Notes: a model not told the origin generated them from the sequence alone. DNA of 64,000 nucleotides from Bradyrhizobium sediminis (GCF_018736085.1 NZ_CP076134.1:4660501-4724500); one strand, 5' to 3'. Numbered from the stretch's first letter, positions 35,864-45,544 are shown. Made by a program: numbers and translations.

Positions 35864-37261
35864 ATGACTTCACGACTTCGAATAGCAATCCGCCTCGCTT
35901 CGACGCTGGCATTGCTCATTGTGCCGCCGCTGGCCCTGCAGCGCGCCAGCGCCCAGACCACCGTTACCTCCGAGCGTCCCGCCACCTTCACGCTCCCCAA
36001 CGGCCTACAGGTGCTGGTGATCCCGGATCACCGCACACCCGTCGTCACCCAGATGATCTGGTACAAGGTCGGCTCCGCCGACGAGACGCCCGGCAAATCC
36101 GGCCTCGCCCACTTTCTCGAACATCTGATGTTCAAGGGCACCGCCAAGCATCCGGCCGGCGAGTTTTCAAAGACCGTGCTTCGGATCGGCGGCAACGAGA
36201 ACGCCTTCACCTCGACCGACTACACCGGCTACTTCCAGCGCGTGCCGCGCGAGCAGTTGGCCAAGATGATGGAGTTCGAGGCCGATCGTATGACCGGCCT
36301 GATCCTGAAGGACGAAAACGTGCTGCCGGAACGTGACGTCGTGCTGGAAGAATTCAACATGCGGGTCGCCAACAACCCCGACGCGCGGCTGACCGAGCAG
36401 ATCATGGCGGCGCTGTATCTCAATCATCCTTACGGCCGTCCGGTGATCGGCTGGCGCCAGGAGATCGAAAAGCTCGACCGCGAAGACGCGCTGGCCTTCT
36501 ACAAGCGCTTCTATGCGCCGAACAATGCGATCCTGGTGATCGCCGGCGACGTCGATGCCAAGGATATCCGCCCGATGGTGGAGCGGACGTTCGGCGATAT
36601 CCCGGCGCAGCCCGCGATCCCGGCGCACCGGCTGCGGCCGCAGGAGCCGGTGCCTTCGGCGCCGCGCACCGTGACGCTGTCCGACCCCCGCGTCGAACAG
36701 ACCAGCGTGCGCCGCTATTATCTCGTTCCCTCCGCCAACACCGCCGCCGTCGGCGAAAGCCCGGCGCTGGACGTGCTCGCGCAACTGCTGGGCAGCGGCG
36801 CCAACTCCTATCTGTATCGCGCGCTGGTGATCGACCGGCAGCTCGCCGTCAGCGCCGGCGCCGGCTATCAGGGCACATCGCTCGATGCGACGCAGTTCAT
36901 GATCTCGGTCTCGCCGAAGCCCGGTGTGGATTTTTCCCAGATCGAGCAGGTGATCGACAGTGTGATTGCGGACATCGGACAAAACCCGATCCGCGCCGAG
37001 GACCTCGAGCGCGTCAAGACCCAGCTGATTGCGGAAGCGATCTACGCCCAGGACAATCAGGCGACGCTGGCGCGCTGGTACGGCGGTGCGCTGACCTCCG
37101 GCCTGAGCGTCGACGATATCCGGAGCTGGCCGGACCGCATTCGCACCGTGACCGCCGAACAGGTCCGCGACGCCGCACAAAAATGGCTCGACAAGAAGCG
37201 ATCGGTAACGGGCTATCTGGTCAAGGATGCCGCGCCGAAACGCGAGGAGAAGCGTTCGTGA
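35864..37261 (+). CDS. M16 family zinc metallopeptidase, active subunit
   Basis: The 465-residue protein has a signal peptide (about residues 1-31, ending ASA-QTTV) and an intact inverted zinc motif HFLEH (SGLAHFLEHLMFKGT) with the distal glutamate in ENVLPERDVVLEEFNMR. This is the catalytic partner of a periplasmic M16 pair of the PqqL / processing-peptidase type. It overlaps the next gene by four bases (GTGA). Confidence 0.93.
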   Translation: MTSRLRIAIRLASTLALLIVPPLALQRASAQTTVTSERPATFTLPNGLQVLVIPDHRTPVVTQMIWYKVGSADETPGKSGLAHFLEHLMFKGTAKHPAGEFSKTVLRIGGNENAFTSTDYTGYFQRVPREQLAKMMEFEADRMTGLILKDENVLPERDVVLEEFNMRVANNPDARLTEQIMAALYLNHPYGRPVIGWRQEIEKLDREDALAFYKRFYAPNNAILVIAGDVDAKDIRPMVERTFGDIPAQPAIPAHRLRPQEPVPSAPRTVTLSDPRVEQTSVRRYYLVPSANTAAVGESPALDVLAQLLGSGANSYLYRALVIDRQLAVSAGAGYQGTSLDATQFMISVSPKPGVDFSQIEQVIDSVIADIGQNPIRAEDLERVKTQLIAEAIYAQDNQATLARWYGGALTSGLSVDDIRSWPDRIRTVTAEQVRDAAQKWLDKKRSVTGYLVKDAAPKREEKRS

Positions 37262-38646
37262 ATTTTGCCAAGGCCTTTCTCAGCGCTAGCGCGCGGCGCA
37301 TCGCATTCATTGTGGGGGCCTGCCTGACCCTGATGCCGCTGGCGACAACGCCTTCGCACGCTGCGGCCAGGATCCAGCACCTGATTTCGCCCGGCGGCAT
37401 CGAAGCCTGGTTCGTGCAGGACGCCACCGTGCCCCTGATCGCGATGGAATATGCCTTTGGCGGCGGCGCGACGCAGGACCCGGCCGACAAGCCCGGCGTC
37501 GGCCATATGGTCGCCAGCCTGATCGACGAAGGTTCGGGCGACCTGGATTCCAAGACGTTTCACGAACGCCTCGACCGCCGCGCCATCGAGCTGAGCTTCG
37601 CCTCGAACCGGGATTATTTCCGCGGCAGCTTGCGCATGCTCAAGGATAACAGGGACGAGGCCTTCGACCTGCTGCGGATGGCGTTGACATCGCCGCATTT
37701 CGACGGCGCCGATGTCGAGCGTATTCGCGCCCAGGTGATCTCGGGCCTGCGGCGCGAAAGCTCCAATCCGACTGCGCTGGCCAGCCGCAAGTTCCTGGAA
37801 ATCGCCTTCGGCGACCACGCCTACGGCCGGCCGGCCAACGGCACGCTGAAAAGCGTGCCGACGATCAATACCGCCGACATGAAGGACTATGTCCGCCGCG
37901 TGCTGGCAAAGGACACGCTCCGGATAGCCGTGGTCGGCGATGTCGACCCGGCCACGCTCGGCGCGTTGCTCGACAAGACCTTCGGCGGATTGCCGGCCAA
38001 GGCCAGCCTGACGCCGGTCGCCGACGTCGAAGCCGCCAGGCCGCCGCAGCGCGCCTTCATTCCGCTCGACGTGCCGCAGACCGTGGTGACGTTCGGCGGC
38101 CCCGGCATGAAGCGCCACGAACGGGATTTCATGGCCGGCTACGTCGTGAACCACATTCTCGGCGGCGGCGGGCTGTCGTCGCGGCTCTACAAGGAGGTGC
38201 GCGAGAAGCGCGGCCTCGCCTATTCGGTCTATGAATCGCTGCTGTGGATGGATCGCTCCGCGATCTTCATCGGCAATACCGGCACCCGCGCCGACCGCGC
38301 CGGCGAGACCGTCGACGCCATCGAGAAGGAAATCCGCCGCATCGCCGAGGATGGCCCGACCCAGCAGGAGCTGGACGAGGCCAAGTCCTACCTCAAGGGC
38401 TCGCAGATGCTGGCGCTCGACACCTCCTCGAAGCTGGCTTCCGCGCTGCTGCAGTACCAGCTCGACAAGTTGCCGATCGACTACATCGAGAAGCGCAACG
38501 CCATCGTCGATGCCGTGACGCTCGACGACGCCAGGAAAGCCGCCATGCGGTTGTGGGGGCAAGGCCTGCTCACCGTGGTCGTCGGCCGCGCCCCGCAGGC
38601 CGCCGCGCAGCCGGCCGCTGCGACGCCGCCCACGGCGAAGAACTAA
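37258..38646 (+). CDS. M16 family peptidase-like protein, non-catalytic subunit
   Basis: This 462-residue relative of the preceding gene keeps the M16 fold (FGGPGMKRHERDFMAGYVVNHILGGGGLSSRLYKEVREKRGLAYSVY) but the zinc motif is lost: the position reads GVGHMVASLIDEG. Such partners form a heterodimer with the active subunit and help bind substrate. It starts with a GTG overlapping the stop of its partner and has a signal peptide of its own. A C-terminal Ala/Pro tail follows. Confidence 0.9.
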   Translation: MNFAKAFLSASARRIAFIVGACLTLMPLATTPSHAAARIQHLISPGGIEAWFVQDATVPLIAMEYAFGGGATQDPADKPGVGHMVASLIDEGSGDLDSKTFHERLDRRAIELSFASNRDYFRGSLRMLKDNRDEAFDLLRMALTSPHFDGADVERIRAQVISGLRRESSNPTALASRKFLEIAFGDHAYGRPANGTLKSVPTINTADMKDYVRRVLAKDTLRIAVVGDVDPATLGALLDKTFGGLPAKASLTPVADVEAARPPQRAFIPLDVPQTVVTFGGPGMKRHERDFMAGYVVNHILGGGGLSSRLYKEVREKRGLAYSVYESLLWMDRSAIFIGNTGTRADRAGETVDAIEKEIRRIAEDGPTQQELDEAKSYLKGSQMLALDTSSKLASALLQYQLDKLPIDYIEKRNAIVDAVTLDDARKAAMRLWGQGLLTVVVGRAPQAAAQPAAATPPTAKN

Positions 38647-38737
38647 CGCCCGCGCGGGGAGACAAAGGCTCGGCAAACCCGGTATCCTGTTTGCCACCCG
38701 ATTCCATCACGGCAATGTCGGGCCTTCCGGTGACGCC

Positions 38738-39157
38738 ATGCTGCGGATTTCCCGCGACCTTTCGATCGACGAGAACGACATCGAGATCTCTTTCGTCCGC
38801 GCCTCCGGCCCGGGCGGGCAGAACGTCAACAAGCTTTCGACCGCCGCGCAATTGCGTTTCGACACCCGCCGGATCACGCTGCCGGAAGATGCTGCGTTAC
38901 GGCTGAACCGGCTGGCCGGCCAGCGCATGACCAAGGACGGCGTAATCGTGATCCATGCGCAGCGCTTCCGCACCCAGGAGCGCAACCGCGCCGACGCCAT
39001 CGACCGGCTCACCGAATTGTTGCGCGAAGCGATGACACGGCCGATCCCGCGGCGCGCTACCAAGCCGACGCTGGGCTCGAAGACCCGCCGGCTGGAAGGC
39101 AAGAAGCGCCGCAGCGACATCAAGGCGAAACGCGGCTCGGCCCGGTTCGACGATTGA
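38738..39157 (+). CDS. arfB: Peptidyl-tRNA hydrolase ArfB (YaeJ-type ribosome rescue factor)
   Basis: A 139-residue protein with the GGQ motif (ASGPGGQNVNKLST) and a basic C-terminal tail (KTRRLEGKKRRSDIKAKRG) that enters the empty mRNA channel. It frees peptides from stalled ribosomes without tmRNA. The single-domain length and tail separate it from RF1/RF2. Confidence 0.95.
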   Translation: MLRISRDLSIDENDIEISFVRASGPGGQNVNKLSTAAQLRFDTRRITLPEDAALRLNRLAGQRMTKDGVIVIHAQRFRTQERNRADAIDRLTELLREAMTRPIPRRATKPTLGSKTRRLEGKKRRSDIKAKRGSARFDD

Positions 39158-39256
39158 GGGCTGAGAACAGCGGGGAGAGTCCGGGGTTTTCCGCGCGCGG
39201 GCTCCCCTCAACCGGCAAAAGTCCCTAAATTGGGGCCTCATATCCATGAGTCGCCC

Positions 39257-41068
39257 ATGCCCGTCCGCCAGCTCCCCGAACAGGTCGTCAACCGCATCGC
39301 CGCCGGCGAAGTGGTCGAACGTCCCGCGAGCGTGGTCAAGGAACTGGTGGAAAATGCCATCGACGCCGGCGCCAGCCGGATCGACATCTTCACCGATGGC
39401 GGCGGCAGGCGGCGAATCGGCATCACCGACGACGGCAGCGGCATGACCGCTGGCGATCTGGCGCTTGCGGTCGATCGCCACGCCACCTCCAAGCTCGACG
39501 ACGAGGATCTGTTGCAGATCCGTACGCTGGGGTTTCGCGGCGAGGCGCTGCCCTCGATCGGCGCGGTGGCGAAGCTCGGCATCACGACACGCCATGCCTT
39601 GGAACCGCACGCCTGGTCGCTGTCGGTCGAAGGCGGCGTCAAATCCGGTATCATGCCGGCGGCGCTGAGCCAGGGCACCCGGGTCGAGGTCAGTGATCTC
39701 TTTTATGCGACGCCGGCGCGGCTGAAATTCCTCAAGACCGACCGCACCGAGGCCGAAGCGATCCGCGAAGTCGTGCGCCGCCTCGCCATGGCGCGGCCCG
39801 ACATCGCCTTCACGCTGGCCGGCGAGGAGCGCGCGCCGGTGACCTGGGCCGCGGCCCTGCCCGGCTCTGCCGGTCGGCTGACAAGGCTCGGCGATATCCT
39901 GGGCGCTGATTTTCGAAGCTGCGCCATCGAGGTGCACAGCGAGCGCGAAGGCGTGGTGGTCGAAGGCTTTGCCGCAGCACCCTCGCTGACCCGCGCCAAC
40001 GCGCTCGGGCAGTATCTGTTCGTCAACGGCCGCCCGGTGCGCGACAAGCTCATTCTCGGCGCGGTGCGCGCGGCCTATTCCGACTATCTGCCGCGCGACC
40101 GCCATCCGGTCGTGGCGCTGTTCGTGACGCTGGAACCGCAGGAGGTCGACGCCAATGTGCATCCGGCCAAGACCGAAGTCCGGTTCCGCAATGCTGGCCT
40201 GGTCCGCGCGCTGATCGTGCACGCGCTGAAGGAGGGGCTTGCCCGCGAAGGCAAGCGCACCGCCGCCAACAGCGACGGCGCGGCGCTGGCATCATTCCGC
40301 CCGTCGTTTGCGCCGCGTCCCGGCAATTGGGACTGGCGTCGCTCGCCGGCCTATCCGGTCCGCCCGATGCCGGGCTTCGAGGGCTCGGCAGCAACCGCGT
40401 TCGCCGAACCGGGACAGGCCGCGTTCGATGTCGGCACGCCGACCGCGGACGTGCGCTTTCAGGAGCAGCCGTCCGCCGATCTGCTCGATCGTCCGCTGGG
40501 TGCGGCGCGGACGCAGATTCACCAGACCTATATCGTGTCGCAGACCCGCGACGGCCTCGTGGTGGTGGACCAGCACGCCGCCCATGAACGCATCGTCTAT
40601 GAAAGGCTCAAGGCGTCGCTGGCGCGCAACGGCGTGCAGCGCCAGATCCTCTTGATCCCGGAGATTGTCGAACTCGACGAAGCGACCGTCGAGCGGCTGC
40701 TCGAGCGCGCCGACGAGCTGGCGTCGTTCGGGTTGACGATCGAATCCTTCGGCCCCGGCGCGGTCGCGGTGCGCGAGACGCCGTCGCTGCTCGGCAAGAC
40801 CAATGCAGCAGCATTGCTGCGCGATCTCGCCGAACACATGGCCGAATGGGACGAGTCGCTGCCGCTGGAACGCCGGCTAATGCATGTCGCCGCCACCATG
40901 GCCTGCCACGGCTCGGTCCGCGCCGGCCGCATCCTCAAGCCGGAGGAGATGAACGCGCTGTTGCGCGAGATGGAAGACACGCCGAATTCCGGCCAGTGCA
41001 ATCACGGCCGGCCGACTTACGTGGAACTGAAGCTTTCGGATATCGAGAAGCTGTTCGGGAGACGGTGA
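39257..41068 (+). CDS. mutL: DNA mismatch repair protein MutL
   Basis: In 603 residues: an N-terminal GHKL ATPase (ELVENAIDAGASRIDI, ITDDGSGM, LGFRGEALPSIGAV) and a C-terminal domain carrying DQHAAHERIVYE, the DQHA-x2-E-x4-E nicking-endonuclease motif found where MutH is absent, with ACHGSVRAG and CNHGRPT. ATG 39257 is preferred over a start nine codons earlier. It presumably works with a MutS coded elsewhere. Confidence 0.95.
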   Translation: MPVRQLPEQVVNRIAAGEVVERPASVVKELVENAIDAGASRIDIFTDGGGRRRIGITDDGSGMTAGDLALAVDRHATSKLDDEDLLQIRTLGFRGEALPSIGAVAKLGITTRHALEPHAWSLSVEGGVKSGIMPAALSQGTRVEVSDLFYATPARLKFLKTDRTEAEAIREVVRRLAMARPDIAFTLAGEERAPVTWAAALPGSAGRLTRLGDILGADFRSCAIEVHSEREGVVVEGFAAAPSLTRANALGQYLFVNGRPVRDKLILGAVRAAYSDYLPRDRHPVVALFVTLEPQEVDANVHPAKTEVRFRNAGLVRALIVHALKEGLAREGKRTAANSDGAALASFRPSFAPRPGNWDWRRSPAYPVRPMPGFEGSAATAFAEPGQAAFDVGTPTADVRFQEQPSADLLDRPLGAARTQIHQTYIVSQTRDGLVVVDQHAAHERIVYERLKASLARNGVQRQILLIPEIVELDEATVERLLERADELASFGLTIESFGPGAVAVRETPSLLGKTNAAALLRDLAEHMAEWDESLPLERRLMHVAATMACHGSVRAGRILKPEEMNALLREMEDTPNSGQCNHGRPTYVELKLSDIEKLFGRR

Positions 41069-41083
41069 GGCGCTTAACGGAAT

Positions 41084-41174
41084 CGTAGGGTGGGCAAAGC
41101 GAAGCGTGCCCACCATTTCATGTCTACCGTCAGTTGGTGGGCACGGCGCGGAGAGCGCCTTTGCCCACCCTACG
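41084..41174. repeat. Inverted repeat GTAGGGTGGGCAAAGCGAAG ... TTTGCCCACCCTACG
   Basis: The ends CGTAGGGTGGGCAAAG and CTTTGCCCACCCTACG are inverted copies, with an inner GTGCCCACCA / TGGTGGGCAC pair. It fills the gap between mutL and rsmD and covers the rsmD stop codon. Confidence 0.85.
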
Positions 41175-41727
41175 AATTGAACCGCAAAAACGTAAACTCC
41201 GTATCGTCATACGCCCGCCGCTCCAGCTCCTCGAAGCCATCCGGCGCGACGAAGGCGGCATCCTTGGCTTCTTCCACCACCAGGAGCGCGCCCGGTGTCA
41301 GCCAGCCGCCGTCGCGTAATGAGGCCAGCGCCTTCTCGGCCAAGTTCATGCGATAGGGCGGATCGAGGAATACCAGCGAGAACGGCTCCATCGGGTGCGC
41401 GGGGCCGAGATTGCTGGCGTCGCGGCGGTAGACCTTGGTGACGCCGCCCAGGCCCAGTGCCTCGACATTGTTGCGGAGCAGCGCCCTCGCCTCGGCGCCG
41501 TTGTCGACGAACAGCGCGAACGCAGCACCGCGCGAAACCGCCTCGATGCCGAGCGCGCCGGTGCCGGCGAACAGGTCGAGCACGCGCGCGTCCGCAATCG
41601 GATCGTCATAGGCGTGCATCAGAATGTTGAACAGCGACTCGCGCAAGCGGTCCGCCGTCGGACGGATGTCGCGCGAGGCCGGCGACGCGAGGTTGCGGCC
41701 CTTCAATCGCCCACCGACGACTCGCAT
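41170..41727 (-). CDS. rsmD: 16S rRNA (guanine966-N2)-methyltransferase
   Basis: The 185-residue enzyme starts MRVVGGRLKGRNLASP, has RPTADRLRESLFNIL, the SAM motif VLDLFAGTGALGIEAVSRGA and the catalytic DPPY (VFLDPPYRMNLAEKAL). It methylates G966 of 16S rRNA. It follows the pseudouridine synthase gene by six bases, so the two rRNA-modification genes likely share a transcript; the stop lies in a repeat. Confidence 0.95.
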   Translation of the reverse strand: MRVVGGRLKGRNLASPASRDIRPTADRLRESLFNILMHAYDDPIADARVLDLFAGTGALGIEAVSRGAAFALFVDNGAEARALLRNNVEALGLGGVTKVYRRDASNLGPAHPMEPFSLVFLDPPYRMNLAEKALASLRDGGWLTPGALLVVEEAKDAAFVAPDGFEELERRAYDDTEFTFLRFNS

Positions 41728-41733
41728 CGAGCG

Positions 41734-43881
41734 TCACTCGTCCAGCGGCTTGAGGTCGCGCTTGCCGTGATAGCCGCGCTTCGGACGGCGCGGCGGACCA
41801 TATCCGCTTGCCTCTTCCTCGTTGCGGGCGCGGGCTTCCTCACTGCCGGTGCGCTGCACAAGCACGCGGCGGCCCTTGCGGTCGGCGATCAGGGCGCTCT
41901 TGCCTGCCGGCTTGAACGGCTTCTTGCCGCGCGGCGCGCTATCGCCGTCGGCATCTTCGCTCGCTTCGCCCGGCATCGGCCGGTTGAAATCCGCGCCTGC
42001 GAGTTCGGCAATCTTTTCGCCGAGCTGTTCGCGCAGCACGCGGGTCTTGACCTCCTCGACCTGGCCTTCCTCGAGTTCGCCGAGCTGGAACGGACCGTAG
42101 GACACCCGGATCAGCCGGTTCACCTCGAGCCCGAGATGCTCCATGACGTTGCGCACCTCGCGGTTCTTGCCTTCGCGGATCGCGAACACCAGCCAGACAT
42201 TGGCGCCCTGGTCGCGCTCCAGCGTCGCATCGATCGGGCCGTATTTGACTCCATCGACCTCGACGCCCTTTTTCAGCTCGTCGAGTTGCGCCTGCGTCAC
42301 CTCGCCATGGGCGCGGACGCGGTAGCGCCGCAGCCAGCCGGTCTCGGGCAGTTCGAGCGCCCGCGCCAGCCCGCCGTCATTGGTCAGCAGCAACAGGCCC
42401 TCGGTGTTGAAATCGAGCCGGCCGATCGAGATCAGCCGCGGCAGCCCTTCCGGCAGATGGTCGAACACCGTCGGCCGTCCTTCGGGGTCGGCATGGGTGG
42501 TCATCAGCCCACGCGGCTTGTGATACAGGAACAGCCGGGTGCGCTCGCGCGGCGGCAACGGCTTGCCGTCGACGGTGATGACGTCGTTGGCGGTGACATC
42601 CAGCGCCGGCGAATTGATGACGCGGCCGTTGACGGTGACGCGGCCCTGCATGATCCATTCCTCGGCGTCGCGGCGCGAGGCAAGGCCGGCCCGCGACAAC
42701 ACCTTGGCGATGCGCTCGCCGGATTTCTTTTCGCGCGGCGGCCGGGCGGCGCGTTTTTCGAACTCAGGCTTGCGCTCACGATAGGCGCCGCGGCCGCCGA
42801 AGGCGGGGCGCTTTGCAAAGACCTTGCTGTCATCCTCGTTGTCGCGGCGCGGCCTTTCGCCCGATGTCTCGCTGCGCGGATGCTCCTGCCAGGAACTGCC
42901 GCCCTCGCGATCCCGACGCGGCCGATCGAATTTCGGTCGGTCCTCGCGGGGACGGTCGAATTTCGGCCGCTCGCGGAACGGACGATCGCCCTGGGGACGA
43001 TCCCCGTGAGGACGATCCTCGCGCGGCCGCGAAAACCGCGGACGCTCGTCGCCGCCGCGATCCTCGCGGGGCTTGTCGTAACGGGGCTTGTCGAATTTCG
43101 GCCGATCGAAATTGCGCGCGCCGTCGCGGGAGGGACGGGAATTGCGGCCGGCATGGTCGGGCGAGCTGGCGTCGCGCTTCTGCCACGGCTTGGATTCGCC
43201 GCGAGGCGGACGGTCGCCAAAATCCTTGCGCGGGCCACGATCACCAGGGCCGCTATTGCGGTCCCGGGGCGCACCGCGCGAGAATTTCTTGTCGCCGCCG
43301 AATTTCCGCTCAGGCCGGTCGCCGCGGGGACGATCGCCATCGCGCGACGGACGCGCACTGTAGGGGCGATCACCCTGCGGTCTATCGCCACGCGGCGTAT
43401 AGGGTCGCTTCTCGCCGCCCCCCTCTCGCGGGGTATAAGGCTTCTTGTCGCCGAATTTCCGGTCGGAAAAACGTCCAGCCGGACGCGCATCGCCGCGTTC
43501 GCTGCGGGGAGTATAGGGACGCTTCTCGCCGCCGCGGTCGTCGCTGCGGGGACGGTCTTCCCGGTTGAAACGCTGCGGACGATCGCCAAACGGCCGGTCG
43601 CCGCGGGGACGCGGGGCGTCACCGTAGTCGCGGCGCGGGGCGTCGCCGTCGCGTTTGCCGGCGTAGGGTTTGCCGGATCCCGCATAGGGCTTCTTGCCGT
43701 GGGATTTCGCACCGTCGGACTTGCCGGCATAGGGGCGCCGCTCGCCCTCGGCTTTGCCGGCAAAGCCGCGCTTGGCGAACTTCTTTTCGGGTCCCCGGGC
43801 GGCGCCGGAGCGGCCCTTGCCGCCGGAGGGACGATCGCGACGGCCGCGGGAATCGTTGTTTTTATCGTTGTCGCGGGGCAT
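41734..43881 (-). CDS. RluB/RsuA-family pseudouridine synthase with very long disordered N-terminus
   Basis: The C-terminal 330 or so residues hold an S4 RNA-binding domain (ERIAKVLSRAGLASRRDAEEWI) and the pseudouridine synthase core with catalytic Asp in SIGRLDFNTEGLLLLTNDG. The first about 365 of 715 residues are low-complexity, dominated by Arg, Asp, Gly and Pro, with recurring RPYTPR, KKPYTPR, GDRPQGDRP and KFDRPRED units. RluB-type enzymes modify 23S rRNA near position 2605. The tail is probably disordered and RNA-binding, much like RGG-type tails. Confidence 0.9.
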   Translation of the reverse strand: MPRDNDKNNDSRGRRDRPSGGKGRSGAARGPEKKFAKRGFAGKAEGERRPYAGKSDGAKSHGKKPYAGSGKPYAGKRDGDAPRRDYGDAPRPRGDRPFGDRPQRFNREDRPRSDDRGGEKRPYTPRSERGDARPAGRFSDRKFGDKKPYTPREGGGEKRPYTPRGDRPQGDRPYSARPSRDGDRPRGDRPERKFGGDKKFSRGAPRDRNSGPGDRGPRKDFGDRPPRGESKPWQKRDASSPDHAGRNSRPSRDGARNFDRPKFDKPRYDKPREDRGGDERPRFSRPREDRPHGDRPQGDRPFRERPKFDRPREDRPKFDRPRRDREGGSSWQEHPRSETSGERPRRDNEDDSKVFAKRPAFGGRGAYRERKPEFEKRAARPPREKKSGERIAKVLSRAGLASRRDAEEWIMQGRVTVNGRVINSPALDVTANDVITVDGKPLPPRERTRLFLYHKPRGLMTTHADPEGRPTVFDHLPEGLPRLISIGRLDFNTEGLLLLTNDGGLARALELPETGWLRRYRVRAHGEVTQAQLDELKKGVEVDGVKYGPIDATLERDQGANVWLVFAIREGKNREVRNVMEHLGLEVNRLIRVSYGPFQLGELEEGQVEEVKTRVLREQLGEKIAELAGADFNRPMPGEASEDADGDSAPRGKKPFKPAGKSALIADRKGRRVLVQRTGSEEARARNEEEASGYGPPRRPKRGYHGKRDLKPLDE

Positions 43882-44046
43882 GAATGGTCTCTCGTGTCCA
43901 AATGAAATGGCGATCAGGCGGATGTGGACGGGCTGTCATAGCGATCACGCGCGCGCGCTTGGCTCAAGGCGCATTCTCACGCAAAACCGGCATCCACTTT
44001 TGCTGAATGTGCATCTAGTAGCAGGTTTCTTCCAATGATACGAGGC

Positions 44047-44493
44047 ATGACCGCCCCTTCTTTCATGGATTTGGCGCTGAAAACGGCCAAAAACGCCGGA
44101 AAAGCCGGTGAAGTCCCGATCGGATGCGTGATCGTGCGGGATTTCGAGGTCATCGCCACCGCCGGCAACCGCACCCTGACCGACCGCGATCCGACGGCGC
44201 ACGCCGAAATGCTGGCGCTCCGGCAGGCTGCCGAGGCGATCGGCACCGAGCGGCTGGTCGATTGCGACCTCTACGTCACGCTGGAGCCCTGCACGATGTG
44301 CGCGGCCGCGATCTCGTTTGCGCGGATCAGGCGGCTGTATTACGGCGCAGCCGATCCCAAGGGCGGCGCGGTCGACTCCGGCGTGCGGTTCTTCTCGTCT
44401 CCGACCTGTCATCATGTGCCGCAGGTTTATTCCGCCGTCGGCGAGAGCGAGGCGGCGGCGCTCCTGAAGGAGTTCTTCAAGGTGCGAAGGTAG
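44047..44493 (+). CDS. tadA: tRNA-specific adenosine deaminase
   Basis: It converts A34 to inosine in tRNA-Arg(ACG). The 148-residue protein has the zinc/catalytic motifs HAEMLALRQAAE and PCTMCAAAISFARI. The ATG at 44047 (MTAPSFMDLAL) is preferred; another ATG four codons upstream is in frame. A stretch before the gene (about 43979-43998) resembles the RIME-like repeat. Confidence 0.94.
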   Translation: MTAPSFMDLALKTAKNAGKAGEVPIGCVIVRDFEVIATAGNRTLTDRDPTAHAEMLALRQAAEAIGTERLVDCDLYVTLEPCTMCAAAISFARIRRLYYGAADPKGGAVDSGVRFFSSPTCHHVPQVYSAVGESEAAALLKEFFKVRR

Positions 44494-44502
44494 CAGCCCC
44501 AA

Positions 44503-44625
44503 CCGTCATTGCGAGCCAACGGGTCGCGCGAACGCGCGCCCGATGACAGGCTCCGCGAAGCAATCCATCGTGCAGCACAACGGATAGATGGATTGCTTCG
44601 TCGCTTCGCTCCTCGCAATGACGGG
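44503..44625. repeat. Palindromic repeat, GTCATTGCGAGCCAACGGGT family
   Basis: Unit beginning GTCATTGCGAGCCAACGGGT, with GATGACAGGCTCCGCGAAGC and ending near TCGCAATGAC; nested hairpins include CGCGCGAACGCGCG. Copies at 45719-45864 and around the IS630 element. Confidence 0.85.
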
Positions 44626-44630
44626 AAAAA

Positions 44631-45542
44631 CTACCCCGCCAGAAAAAACTCCCGCAACGCCCTCGCCGTCGCGTCCGGATTCTCCTCCGTCAGAAAATGC
44701 CCGCTGTCGACCGGCGCGCCCGACACATTGGTCGCCCAGGTCTTCCAGGTGTCGAGCGGTGTCGCGGCGGCGCTGGCGACGCCGGCATCGCCCCATAGCG
44801 CCAGCATCGGGATCGTGATCTTCTTGCCGGCGTCGTGATCTTTCTTGTCGATCTCGAAATCGGCATAGGCGCCGGCGCGGTAATCCTCGCACATCGCATG
44901 CACGCGCGAGGGATCGCGGAACGGCGCGAGGTAATGCTCCAGCGCGCGCGGCTCGATCGCGTCGAGATTCTTCGACTTGGTCTGGCTCGCCATCTTCTGC
45001 TTGAGGAAGAAATCCGGATTGCCGCCGATCAAGATCTCCGGCAGCGGAAAGGGCTGCGCCAGGAAGGTCCAGTGATAGATCTTCAGCGCATAGAGCCGGT
45101 TCATCCGTTCCCAGTAGTTGAAGGTCGGCAGAATATCGAGCACCGCCAGCCGCGACAGCCGGCCGGGATGATCGAGCGCGAGACGATAGGCGACACGGCC
45201 GCCGCGATCGTGGCCGGCCAGCGCAAAATGCACATGGCCGAGCCGCTCCATCGCCTCGATCATGGTCTGCGCCATCGCGCGCTTGGTGTAGGGCGTGTGC
45301 GCCGTGTCGCTCTCGGGCATGTCCGACCAGCCGTAGCCCGGCAGGTCGGCGATGATCAGCGTGAATTTGTCCGCAAGCTGCGGCGCGACGCGGTGCCACA
45401 TCACATGGGTTTCGGAGAAGCCGTGCAGCAACAGCAACGGCGGCCCCTTGCCGCCGACGCGCGCGAAGATGCGGCCCAACCCTGTGTTGATCCATTCGGA
45501 AGCATAGCCGGGAAAAAGATCGGCGAGATCGGGCATTTTCAC
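44631..45542 (-). CDS. Fluoroacetate dehalogenase-like alpha/beta hydrolase
   Basis: This 303-residue alpha/beta hydrolase has an Asp nucleophile in [10 protein letters not shown] (D112) with R113 and R116 for the carboxylate, second-shell D136, general-base H282, and halide-pocket residues H157, W158 (KIYHWTF) and Y221. These match, with a constant offset of two, D110, R111, R114, D134, H280, H155, W156 and Y219 of the Rhodopseudomonas palustris fluoroacetate dehalogenase as I recall it. It should displace fluoride or chloride from haloacetates. No signal peptide. It lies alone between repeats; its natural substrate is unproven. Confidence 0.85.
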   Translation of the reverse strand: MKMPDLADLFPGYASEWINTGLGRIFARVGGKGPPLLLLHGFSETHVMWHRVAPQLADKFTLIIADLPGYGWSDMPESDTAHTPYTKRAMAQTMIEAMERLGHVHFALAGHDRGGRVAYRLALDHPGRLSRLAVLDILPTFNYWERMNRLYALKIYHWTFLAQPFPLPEILIGGNPDFFLKQKMASQTKSKNLDAIEPRALEHYLAPFRDPSRVHAMCEDYRAGAYADFEIDKKDHDAGKKITIPMLALWGDAGVASAAATPLDTWKTWATNVSGAPVDSGHFLTEENPDATARALREFFLAG

Positions 45543-45544
45543 AC

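Noticed and set aside
41395..43905. 836-codon plus-strand frame opposite the pseudouridine synthase
   Set aside because: It mirrors the low-complexity repeat of the real gene; no domain is recognisable.
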